From Pseudomonas guariconensis (GTDB taxonomy: Bacteria > Pseudomonadota > Gammaproteobacteria > Pseudomonadales > Pseudomonadaceae), in assembly GCF_024127895.1 (NCBI RefSeq), contig NZ_JAMYBK010000011.1, forward strand, positions 1-64,000: a stretch of DNA of 64,000 nt, in the 5' to 3' direction. Position 1 is the stretch's first letter. Each line of letters begins with the position of its first letter. Shown here one piece after another: positions 30,225 through 37,308 of this stretch. Made by a program: the position numbers and the translations under genes. The notes beneath the pieces were generated by a model that had not been told where the DNA came from, ran no database searches, and was given only the letters and a program-made list of their open reading frames with translations.

Positions 30225-31424
30225 ATGGCGAAGATCAAGCTCACCAAGTCCGCAGTCGATGCGGCGCAGCCTCAAGACAAGGCCATCGAACTGCGGGATA
30301 CCGTGGTGCCCGGCTTCCTGTGCAAGATCACCCCGGCGGGCCGCAAGGTGTTCATGCTCCAGTACCGCACGAACGCCGGCGAGCGCCGCAAGCCTGCCCT
30401 GGGTCAGTACGGGGAACTGACGGTCGATCAGGCGCGCACGATGGCACAGGAGTGGCTGGCCGAGGTGCGCAAGGGCGGCGACCCCAGCGCGGCCAAGAAC
30501 GCCGCCCGCAAGGCACCGACCATGAAGGAGTTCTGCCACACCTTCATGGAGGACTACTCCAAGCAGCGCAACAAGCCCAGCACGCAGCGCGGCTATCAGG
30601 GCGTGATTGACCGCTGCATCATCCCGATCATGGGCCGGATGAAGGTGCAGGACGTGAAGCGCCCGGACGTGGCTGCGCTGATGAAGACGCTGGCCTACAA
30701 GCAGGCCGAGGCCAACCGCACCTTCGGCGTGTTGCGCAAGATGTTCAACCTGGCCGAAGTGTGGGGGCTACGCCCAGACGGCACGAATCCGTGCCGCCAC
30801 GTCCCTATGTACCCGCCCGGCAAAGAAACCCGGCTCATCGTCGATGACGAGCTGGTGCGGATCTTCCGCCACCTGGAGCATCTGGAGACGGAAGGGCTGG
30901 AGAACTACGTCATCCCGCTGGCGATCCGCCTGCAATTCGAGTTCGCTGCCCGCCGCTCAGAAATCTGCCCGCTCGAATGGGCATGGGTTGATCTGGAAAA
31001 CCGCCGCGTCGTCTGGCCCGACAGCAAGACCGGCGGTATCTCCAAGCCCATGAGCGAGGAAGCCTATCGGCTGCTGTCCACAGCGCCGCGCCGGGACGGC
31101 TGCCCCTATGTCCTGCCGTCGCCCAACGATCCGACTCGGCACATGACTCACGGTGAACACTACGGCGGCTGGACGCGCGCGCTCAAGGCCGCTGGTGTGC
31201 CGCACGTCGGCACGCATGGCATCCGCCACCGGGCGACCACCGATATTGCCAACTCGGGCGTGCCAACCAAGGTGGGCATGAAGCTCACAGGTCACAAGAC
31301 CGTGGCGATGTTTATGCACTATGTTCATACCGAGGACAAGCCGGTGCGGGATGCGGCCGAACTGGTGGCGAGCCGGCGGCTGGCGATTACTGGGGCATCC
31401 CGTTCCATGGAGGTGACAGCATGA
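30225..31424 (+). CDS. tyrosine-type site-specific integrase
   Basis: A 399-residue recombinase. The N-terminal arm-binding domain (DUF4102 type, LRDTVVPGFLCKITPAGRK) is followed by a SAM-like core-binding domain and the catalytic domain. The catalytic set is visible: Arg in FAARRSEICPLEW, HGIRHRATT, LTGHKT and the Tyr in MHYVH near residue 366. It should insert and excise the surrounding element. It is preceded by GAGGAGTCATC and overlaps the DUF1016 gene by four bases, so the two are co-translated. No tRNA gene adjoins the integrase, so the att site is not evident. Confidence 0.93.
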   Translation: MAKIKLTKSAVDAAQPQDKAIELRDTVVPGFLCKITPAGRKVFMLQYRTNAGERRKPALGQYGELTVDQARTMAQEWLAEVRKGGDPSAAKNAARKAPTMKEFCHTFMEDYSKQRNKPSTQRGYQGVIDRCIIPIMGRMKVQDVKRPDVAALMKTLAYKQAEANRTFGVLRKMFNLAEVWGLRPDGTNPCRHVPMYPPGKETRLIVDDELVRIFRHLEHLETEGLENYVIPLAIRLQFEFAARRSEICPLEWAWVDLENRRVVWPDSKTGGISKPMSEEAYRLLSTAPRRDGCPYVLPSPNDPTRHMTHGEHYGGWTRALKAAGVPHVGTHGIRHRATTDIANSGVPTKVGMKLTGHKTVAMFMHYVHTEDKPVRDAAELVASRRLAITGASRSMEVTA

Positions 31425-32587
31425 CAAGGAAGGTGCCTGTGACAGCGCGGAAACCTGCCGCCTTACCGGCTGGCTATGCAGGCATCCACGGCGGCATCGT
31501 GGAACTGCTGGATGCGGCGCGCCAGGCAGCGGCGCGCAGTGTCAATGCGTTGATGACCGCCAGCTATTGGGAAATCGGCCGCCGGATCGTCGAAGCCGAG
31601 CAGAAAGGCAGGCGGCGGGCTGGTTACGGCGAGCAGTTGATGGAGCGTTTGTCCACCGACCTGACGGCCCGATTCGGGCGCGGGTTCGGCGTCAACAACC
31701 TGGAGAGCATGCGGCGTTTCTACCTCGCGTACCCCCAACCCGAGATTTCCCAGACACTGTCTGGGAAATTGGGAAACGAGTCGCCCCCTGAGAAATCCCA
31801 GACAGTGTCTGGGAAATTGAGCCTGTCCGAGCTGGCTCAGGTCTTCACTCTGCCGTGGTCAGCCTATGTCCGGCTGCTGTCGGTCAAGGATGACTATGCC
31901 CGTCGGTTTTACGAGGCCGAGGCGCTGCGCGGTGGCTGGAGCGTGCGCCAGCTCGATCGACAGATAGGCAGCCAGTTCTATGAACGCACAGCCTTGTCCA
32001 GGGACAAGGCGGCGATGCTGGTCAAGGGCGCGGTGGCCAAGCCCGAGGATGCCGTCACGCCCAATGATGCGATCAAAGACCCGTATGTGCTGGAGTTCCT
32101 CGACCTCAAGGATGAGTATTCGGAATCTGACCTGGAAGCCACCTTGATCCAGCGTCTGGAAGACTTCCTGCTGGAGTTGGGTGAAGGCTTCACCTTCGTC
32201 GGGCGGCAACGCCGGTTGCGTATCGACCAGACGTGGTATCGGGTGGATCTGCTGTTCTTCCATCGCAAGCTGCGCTGCCTGGTCATCATCGACCTGAAGC
32301 TGGGCAGCCTGACCCATGCTGATGTGGGGCAGATGCACATGTACTGCAACTATGCCAAGGAGCATTGGGCCTACCCGGACGAGAATCCGCCGGTGGGCCT
32401 GATCCTGTGCGCCGACAAGGGCCATGCCTTGGCGAGGTATGCACTGGATGGCTTGCCGACCAAGGTGATGGCGGCCAACTATCGCACCGTGCTGCCGGAT
32501 GCCGAATTGCTGCAAAAAGAGCTGGAGAACACACGGCGTCTGCTTGAATCTCGCGGAACGCTGTCCCTCAAGGACGGAAAACGGTAA
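31421..32587 (+). CDS. DUF1016 (YhcG-type) PD-(D/E)XK nuclease-domain protein
   Basis: A 388-residue protein with the DUF1016 N-terminal domain (about residues 20-165, including SYWEIGRRIVEAEQ) and a C-terminal PD-(D/E)XK nuclease fold. The core motif is visible as WYRVDLLFFHRKLRCLVIIDLKLG, with Asp and DLK as likely catalytic residues. Proteins of this family are widespread in mobile and defence-associated loci; the substrate is not known to me. It is translationally coupled to the integrase. Two near-identical palindromes sit in frame around residues 110-131 and encode SQTLSGKL and SQTVSGKL. Confidence 0.88.
   Translation: MTRKVPVTARKPAALPAGYAGIHGGIVELLDAARQAAARSVNALMTASYWEIGRRIVEAEQKGRRRAGYGEQLMERLSTDLTARFGRGFGVNNLESMRRFYLAYPQPEISQTLSGKLGNESPPEKSQTVSGKLSLSELAQVFTLPWSAYVRLLSVKDDYARRFYEAEALRGGWSVRQLDRQIGSQFYERTALSRDKAAMLVKGAVAKPEDAVTPNDAIKDPYVLEFLDLKDEYSESDLEATLIQRLEDFLLELGEGFTFVGRQRRLRIDQTWYRVDLLFFHRKLRCLVIIDLKLGSLTHADVGQMHMYCNYAKEHWAYPDENPPVGLILCADKGHALARYALDGLPTKVMAANYRTVLPDAELLQKELENTRRLLESRGTLSLKDGKR
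31745..31814. repeat. pair of in-frame palindromes inside the DUF1016 gene
   Basis: The first palindrome is a perfect 12+1+12 (31745-31769, core CCCAGACACTGTCTGGG); the second is 9+1+9 (31796-31814, same core with central G). Their centres are 48 bases (16 codons) apart, so both are read in the same frame as SQT(L/V)SGKL, in a variable linker between the two conserved domains. Confidence 0.85.
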
Positions 32588-32608
32588 GCGCAGACTCAGA
32601 GCCTCAAA

Positions 32609-32737
32609 TCATATACACAAAACACTTGCAACAATCAGCGCAAGAGTGGCGCCAGCGATAATCAATGTGGCATTCTGCCAAAGTGCTACAAGTCCCTTCT
32701 TGTGTATGGCACTTGACCTGCGATCAGCACGGCAGTG
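32609..32737 (-). CDS. possible small hydrophobic protein (uncertain)
   Basis: A short open frame whose last 24 residues (WQNATLIIAGATLALIVASVLC) form a single clear membrane helix after a basic N-terminal part containing RADRR. It would start at an ATG giving MHCRADRRSSAIHKKG (43 residues); a longer 63-residue version starts upstream, inside the large inverted repeat. No good ribosome-binding site was found. It may be a small membrane peptide of the island or the leftover end of a larger gene. Confidence 0.25.
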   Translation of the reverse strand, partial: HCRADRRSSAIHKKGLVALWQNATLIIAGATLALIVASVLCI

Positions 32738-32785
32738 CATCGATCGGCAAAGGCGACGGGTACTGCAAGCGCTCCCAGGTGCTTG

Positions 32786-32845
32786 GGATTCTCCGATCAA
32801 GTCACCACAGGTCAGACGGCCTGTGGTGACTTGATCGGAGAATCC
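32786..32845. repeat. perfect 26-bp inverted repeat with 8-base loop
   Basis: The arm at 32786-32811 (GGATTCTCCGATCAAGTCAC followed by CACAGG) is perfectly complementary to 32820-32845, around TCAGACGG. The hairpin is far stronger than needed for termination and lacks a T-run. It lies in a 323-bp stretch without a secure gene, between the DUF1016 gene and the NmrA-type reductase. It may be a recombination site, a protein-binding hairpin or a remnant of a transposon end pair. Confidence 0.9.
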
Positions 32846-32910
32846 TTAGTGCGTTCTTGTTGGATTATAGGAACCAATTTATCGTAACGAACAATAAATA
32901 ACTATGGCGT

Positions 32911-33780
32911 GTGATGATGAAAATAGGTGTCAGCGGTGCCAGTGGTCAGCTTGGCAGTGCAGTTGTCCAAGCACTTGTAGAAACGGTCGCAGCCGAAGAT
33001 GTGGTGGCGATTTCGCGCACGCCCAAGACCGATCGAGCCTACGAAGGCCGCTTGGGCGACTACGACCAACCCGAGACACTGGCGGCGGCCTATCAGGGCC
33101 TGGATCGCCTGCTCTTGATTCCTGGGCCTGACCTGCAGCCGGGGATTCGCTCACGTCAGATGCTGGCGGCCCTGGATGCGGCGGCACGCGCCCAGGTCGG
33201 TCACGTCTTCCTGTTGTCGGCAACCGGGACGCAACGTGAGGAGGAGCCAGCCGTTGGCGCGGCGTACTGGCACAGTGAGCAGGCGTTGATCAAGAGCACG
33301 ATCCCCGCTTGGACGATGCTGCGCATGAGCTATTTTTCCGAGACGCTGGCCGAAGAGGTGCGGATGTCGTTGACGGCAGGCGGGCTTTCCGCGCTCGCGG
33401 ACAGTCGCGTCAGTTTCGTTTCGCGCAGTGATGTGGCCAAAGCGGCAGCCGCTGCACTAACCAGTGAGGGCCACGAGGGCGCCATTTATCAGCTGACGGG
33501 ATCTGACGTCCTGCGCGGTGAAACGGTCTGCAGGCTGATTGAGCAGCTTGTGCAGCGTCCTTTCGTCTTGAACGTGATGCCCGCCGAAGGACTGCGAGCC
33601 GGGCTGATCAAGGCGGGGCTACCTGAGGTCATTATCGACGCAGTGATATCCATGAAGGCGCGGCAGGCGCGCGGCGCTTATGACCTCGTCAGCGGTGACA
33701 TCGAGCGTTTGACCGGATGCGCGCCGTGTTCTCTGGCCGAGATTCTTGCGAGAACAGCCGACGGACTGAGGCAGTCGTAG
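32911..33780 (+). CDS. NmrA-type NAD(P)-binding oxidoreductase (quinone oxidoreductase 2-like)
   Basis: A 289-residue atypical short-chain reductase. The Rossmann motif GVSGASGQLGSAVVQAL is at residues 6-22, and SATGTQREEEPAVGAAYWHSEQALIKS resembles QorB-type NADPH:quinone reductases. These bind NADPH and reduce small quinones or act as redox sensors. Three starts are possible (MMMKIG); none has a good ribosome-binding site. It lies in the accessory region, on the opposite strand to the LysR gene downstream. Confidence 0.8.
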   Translation: MMMKIGVSGASGQLGSAVVQALVETVAAEDVVAISRTPKTDRAYEGRLGDYDQPETLAAAYQGLDRLLLIPGPDLQPGIRSRQMLAALDAAARAQVGHVFLLSATGTQREEEPAVGAAYWHSEQALIKSTIPAWTMLRMSYFSETLAEEVRMSLTAGGLSALADSRVSFVSRSDVAKAAAAALTSEGHEGAIYQLTGSDVLRGETVCRLIEQLVQRPFVLNVMPAEGLRAGLIKAGLPEVIIDAVISMKARQARGAYDLVSGDIERLTGCAPCSLAEILARTADGLRQS

Positions 33781-33875
33781 TCATTCGCGTGCTGGGAGCC
33801 TTCATCGTACAGGGTCGAAAACTTGTAAGAGCGCAGAATCAGGGTGGAGCCGCAGGTCTTCAATGGCCACTTGCA

Positions 33876-34790
33876 TCACCACTGGCTCGATGCCCGCGCC
33901 ACCACTTCGCTGCCCCAGTCGACGAAAGCCCGCACGACCGGGGAAAGGTGCCGGCTGTGTGGGTAAAGAACGGAAATTGGCTCCGGTTCGGCATGCGCCG
34001 CCTCCAGCACACGGACCAGTCGGCCTGCAGCCAAGTGATCTCGCACCATGTAGCTGGCCACGCGGATCAAGCCCAGGCCGGCGATACCGGCTTCCACGTA
34101 GGCGTCGGTGTCATCGACGCGTATGCATTCCCGCATGGTAATGGCAGTGGTCTGCGCGCCGTCCTGGAAATTCCAATGTGCCAGGCGGCCAGCGTGGCCG
34201 CCGAGGTAGCCTACCGCGACATGCTGTTGCAAGGCCTGCAGGCTGTCAGGCGTTCCGTGCTGCGAAAGGTAATCCGGGGCGCCGCAGACGATCCAGTGAA
34301 AGCGGCCGATGCGCCGGGCCACCAACTGTGAGCTGCGTAGGGTGCCGGTGCGGATGACACAGTCCAGTCCCTGTCGAACGACATCTGCCGTGGTGTCAGA
34401 CAGATGCAGTTCCAGTTCGACTCGGGGGTGGCGGCGCATGAACGCCGGCAAGGCTGCAATCAGGCAATGCCTCGCCAGCGACGAGGTGGTGCCGATCTTG
34501 ATCGTGCCGTGCAGCGCTTCGGCTTGTTGAGAGGCTTGGGCCTCTGCCTCCTGCAGTTCACGCAGGATCGCCTTGCAACTGTCGTAGAAGCGCAGACCCG
34601 CATCGGTGGCGCTGACAGCGCGCGTCGTGCGATTGAGCAGCCGCGTGCCCAGGTGCGATTCCAGTTCCTTGATGTTGCGCGTGACGGTTGAGGGAAGCAC
34701 GTTCAACGTATTGGCGGCCTGTTTGAAACTGCCGGCCTCGATCACGCGCACGAAAGTCTCCATGGCTTGCAGTCTATCCATGGTGAACAT
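33876..34790 (-). CDS. LysR-family transcriptional regulator
   Basis: A 304-residue LysR regulator. The N-terminal helix-turn-helix is METFVRVIEAGSFKQAANTLNVLPSTVTRNIKELESHLG, followed by the substrate-binding domain. A downstream ATG (MDRLQAM, three codons on) is an alternative start, and many CrgA-subgroup regulators begin there. It is divergent from an NmrA-type reductase gene; LysR proteins often control such a neighbour, so that gene is the probable target. Confidence 0.9.
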   Translation of the reverse strand: MFTMDRLQAMETFVRVIEAGSFKQAANTLNVLPSTVTRNIKELESHLGTRLLNRTTRAVSATDAGLRFYDSCKAILRELQEAEAQASQQAEALHGTIKIGTTSSLARHCLIAALPAFMRRHPRVELELHLSDTTADVVRQGLDCVIRTGTLRSSQLVARRIGRFHWIVCGAPDYLSQHGTPDSLQALQQHVAVGYLGGHAGRLAHWNFQDGAQTTAITMRECIRVDDTDAYVEAGIAGLGLIRVASYMVRDHLAAGRLVRVLEAAHAEPEPISVLYPHSRHLSPVVRAFVDWGSEVVARASSQW

Positions 34791-34873
34791 CTCCTTGTGA
34801 GGATGGGCGCGCTAAGGCGCCAGCGTTGGGGCCCTCATCGCATGAGGGCTGAAACGACTAATTATTGCATTTA

Positions 34874-34886
34874 TTCAAATAGTGAA
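34874..34886. promoter_or_regulatory. candidate LysR box TTCA-N5-TGAA
   Basis: TTCAAATAGTGAA is a 4+5+4 dyad of the T-N11-A class, in the AT-rich 257-bp region between the divergent LysR and reductase genes. It is 84 bases from the LysR start and 162 from the reductase start. The assignment rests on position and symmetry only. Confidence 0.4.
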
Positions 34887-35047
34887 AATTGCTCTGTCCG
34901 CTTTTTCATCTACTTCCATGAAACTAAACTTCCATGCATGTGACAAGGATGTAAGCACAATTTTGCGTGATTCTCGTCACGGAGTCGCTCGTTGGCCGTT
35001 CTCGCGGGCTGGTGCGAAATATTTCATTTATTTGAGTATGAGAAATT

Positions 35048-35983
35048 ATGTCTATGTCAGCAAACGAATCCTATCGCCGTGACCTGTTGGTCCTTGGCGC
35101 CGGTCAACTGGGCATGGCGGTGCTGCGTGCGCTCGCTCCGCGCGCGGCCGAGCGCCGCCAATCGGTCACGGTTGTTGTCTCACCGCAGACTGTCTCCAGC
35201 ACCCGCCCCGGGGATATCGAAAGTCTCGGTATCTTGCAGGCGTCGGGCGTGGAGGTCATCGGCTTCGATCTGGCTGGCGATGCCGCCGCCCTGCAAGCCT
35301 TGTTTGAGCGCTATCGCACGGTGGTCAATTGCACCGGCTTCGTCGCTGGCCCCGGCACGCAGTTGAAAATCACCCGCGCCGCGCTAGACGCCAAGGTCGA
35401 GCGCTATTTCCCGTGGCAGTTCGGCGTTGACTACGATGTGGTCGGACAGGGCAGTGGCCAACCGGTGTTCGACGAGCAATATGAAGTACGCCAACTGCTG
35501 CGCGCCCAGCAGCAGACCGAGTGGGTGATCATCTCCACCGGCATGTTCACCAGCTTCCTGTTCGAGCCGGCGTTCGACGTGGTGAACCTTGCCGCCAGGA
35601 CTGTCCATGGCCTGGGCACCTGGGACACCAGGGTCACGGTCACGACGCCGGAAGACATTGGCAGGCTCACCACGGAGATACTGTTGGCCGAGCCGCGCAT
35701 CGCCAACGAGGTGGTGTATGTGGCCGGCGATACGATTTCCTATGGCGAGTTGGCCGAGGTTGTCGAGCGCGTCACCGGATATGCGTTCGAGAAGACGCTG
35801 TGGTCGCTGGACAAGTTGCGCGCCGATCTGGCGCAGATGCCTGATGATGTCATGACGCGCTACCGGGCTGCCTTCGCGCTTGGTGATGGGATGTGGTGGG
35901 ACAAGGCCAACACCTTCAATGCGAAACACGGCATTGAAACAGTCGATGTCGCGCATTACCTGCAGCACCTGTTGGAAGCCTGA
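35048..35983 (+). CDS. NmrA / isoflavone-reductase-like NAD(P)-binding protein
   Basis: A 311-residue atypical SDR. It has a Rossmann turn LLVLGAGQLGMAVLRAL near residues 13-29 and the RYFPWQFGVDYDVVGQG segment typical of phenylcoumaran-benzylic-ether/isoflavone reductase-like proteins. It is likely an NADPH-dependent reductase of an aromatic or related small molecule. A second ATG two codons downstream is possible. It is divergent from the LysR regulator that probably controls it. Base composition around it is more AT-rich than the neighbouring core genes, as expected for acquired DNA. Confidence 0.82.
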   Translation: MSMSANESYRRDLLVLGAGQLGMAVLRALAPRAAERRQSVTVVVSPQTVSSTRPGDIESLGILQASGVEVIGFDLAGDAAALQALFERYRTVVNCTGFVAGPGTQLKITRAALDAKVERYFPWQFGVDYDVVGQGSGQPVFDEQYEVRQLLRAQQQTEWVIISTGMFTSFLFEPAFDVVNLAARTVHGLGTWDTRVTVTTPEDIGRLTTEILLAEPRIANEVVYVAGDTISYGELAEVVERVTGYAFEKTLWSLDKLRADLAQMPDDVMTRYRAAFALGDGMWWDKANTFNAKHGIETVDVAHYLQHLLEA

Positions 35984-36598
35984 CCCGGTCGCTTGCATGA
36001 GACTGTGCGCGTCCTCCATCAGGGAACAAGCCGAGCGTGGCGCTTTCCAACGCCAAGCGTGGATCCGAAAAATCGACTGGCCGGCTGATGCGCATTGCGT
36101 TCATCAGCTGGCATGAGTCGCCCGATCCCTTTGCAGCAAAACCACACACCCGAAATCGAGCTGCTGCTGGTCGCTGACTAAACGGATGATTCCTCGGGCG
36201 CGTAGCCCGAAGCTGCGCATTCATTGTTCTGAAAAGTGACGACGTATTGGGCTACGATGAACCGATAAGCGTCACTATGTAGGCAATCGAGCCCTACGAA
36301 GCACGATGCCCCTTACTCTCCCGACGCTCCTATGTGGCACCTAGCTCACAATACTGAGACCTCCTATAGCCGCCTGCGCAATAGATAACCTATTGTCCCA
36401 CTTACCGTTTCATGCCGTCCGTCATTGGTACGAAGGACTTGACACCGGCCCTTTTTTGAACGCCTACAAGCCATTTGGGGCTGCCTTGCAGCCCCAAATG
36501 GCCGCTGAAAGCCTTGACCGACCGGCATTGCTCCACAGGCTTCCAGCGGCCGTAACGTTGGATTCTGAATAACTCTTTGAGAATGTTGAAAATTTTCT
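35984..36598. other. gene-poor region at the right end of the accessory island
   Basis: About 600 bases without a gene I can support. Short open frames on both strands have no ribosome-binding sites or recognisable motifs, and the sequence is noticeably more AT-rich than the core. It contains one GC hairpin repeat (36470-36502). It may hold decayed genes or the right attachment site of the island, but I could not find a direct repeat with the clpB side by eye. Confidence 0.6.
36470..36502. repeat. 15-bp inverted repeat around the GGGGCTGC hairpin
   Basis: GCCATTTGGGGCTGC-CTT-GCAGCCCCAAATGGC, with 15-base perfect arms. The core is the dispersed GGGGCTGC hairpin; here the symmetry extends seven bases further out than in the other copies. 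Confidence 0.8.
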
Positions 36599-36627
36599 TT
36601 GCATTTTGCTTCGGGTGCGCTTAATAT
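36599..36627 (+). promoter_or_regulatory. upstream promoter candidate of the tRNA operon
   Basis: TTGCAT (36599-36604) and TAATAT (36622-36627) have a 17-base spacer and are followed by the GC-rich stretch GCGCCCCGC, like the discriminator of stringently controlled stable-RNA promoters. Confidence 0.5.
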
Positions 36628-36718
36628 GCGCCCCGCTGTCAGGCACTACACAGATCACCGGCGGTAGAGGCGATCTGAAAACAATTTGCAAATCAGTAAG
36701 TTGAAAGCAAATTGGGGG

Positions 36719-36746
36719 TTGACAAGCGATTCGGAGGATGTAGAAT
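36719..36746 (+). promoter_or_regulatory. main promoter of the tRNA-Asn/Pro/Lys operon
   Basis: A consensus TTGACA (36719-36724) and TAGAAT (36741-36746) are separated by 16 bases, with a GC-rich discriminator (AGCGCGCC) after the -10. It is 84 bases ahead of tRNA-Asn and is a typical strong stable-RNA promoter. Confidence 0.82.
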
Positions 36747-36830
36747 AGCGCGCCTCGGAGACATGAACGCAAACGCGAATGTCGAAGAGTTCGAAGCTGA
36801 ACAGCCTTCGAAGTAGTACGAAGTTGTAGT

Positions 36831-36906
36831 TCCGCGATAGCTCAGTCGGTAGAGCAAATGACTGTTAATCATTGGGTCCCTGGTTCGAGTCCAGGTCGCG
36901 GAGCCA
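36831..36906 (+). tRNA. tRNA-Asn (GTT)
   Basis: A 76-base cloverleaf with acceptor arms TCCGCGA/TCGCGGA, anticodon loop CTGTTAA (anticodon GTT), TTCGAGT T-loop and encoded GCCA end. It is the first of three tRNA genes in one short transcript. Confidence 0.97.
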
Positions 36907-36910
36907 AATT

Positions 36911-36987
36911 CGGGGTGTAGCGCAGTCCGGTAGCGCGCCTGCTTTGGGAGCAGGATGTCAGGAGTTCGAATCCCCTCACCCCGACCA
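36911..36987 (+). tRNA. tRNA-Pro (TGG)
   Basis: A 77-base cloverleaf beginning CGGGGTGTAGCGCAG, anticodon loop TTTGGGA (anticodon TGG), TTCGAAT T-loop and encoded ACCA end. It is four bases downstream of tRNA-Asn. Confidence 0.97.
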
Positions 36988-36993
36988 TTTTCC

Positions 36994-37069
36994 GGGTCGT
37001 TAGCTCAGTTGGTAGAGCAGTTGGCTTTTAACCAATTGGTCGAAGGTTCGAGTCCTTCACGACCCACCA
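36994..37069 (+). tRNA. tRNA-Lys (TTT)
   Basis: A 76-base cloverleaf beginning GGGTCGTTAGCTCAG, anticodon loop CTTTTAA (anticodon TTT), TTCGAGT T-loop and encoded ACCA end. It is six bases downstream of tRNA-Pro and the last gene of the operon. Confidence 0.97.
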
Positions 37070-37072
37070 TGT

Positions 37073-37105
37073 AAAAAGGGCATCTCGCATGAGATGCCCT
37101 TTTTC
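37073..37105 (+). terminator. terminator of the tRNA operon
   Basis: AAAAAGGGCATCTCG pairs with GAGATGCCCTTTTT around a short loop, followed by CTTTTG. It begins four bases after tRNA-Lys. Confidence 0.93.
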
Positions 37106-37211
37106 TTTTGTCTGTCGAATTTTTCTCGTGCAGCTTGTTGCACAGAGAGCATTCGGCACTTGGCAAATTGCTTCGTGCCGCTTCCCCACAGGCTACCGAG
37201 GGCAACGGTAC

Positions 37212-37236
37212 CGGCGATGGGCTGCGCAGCAGCCCC
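37212..37236. repeat. REP half plus GC hairpin (degenerate composite repeat)
   Basis: CCGGCGATGGGCTGCGCAGCAGCCCC follows a degenerate CCCCACAGG segment about 20 bases upstream. It is a worn copy of the composite repeat seen at 4.0, 51.1 and 57.3 kb. Confidence 0.55.
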
Positions 37237-37264
37237 AGAACCTGTCCAGTCGCATCCCAGCGAC

Positions 37265-37288
37265 AAAAAGGGCCGCATCGCGGCCCTT
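37265..37288 (-). terminator. terminator downstream of ndh
   Basis: On the minus strand AAGGGCCGC-GAT-GCGGCCCTT is followed by a T-run. It lies 20 bases after the ndh stop. Confidence 0.85.
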
Positions 37289-37308
37289 CAGTTTCAATTC
37301 CATATGGA

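Noticed and set aside
36831..36906. tRNA-Asn as the attachment site of the integrase island.
   Set aside because: The integrase is 6.6 kb away at the other end, the tRNA is intact with its own promoter, and no repeat of its 3' end was found near 30.1 kb.
37005..37205. A 66-residue frame reading GREGLEPSTNWLKANCSTN antisense to tRNA-Lys.
   Set aside because: This is the well-known spurious translation of the tRNA complement.
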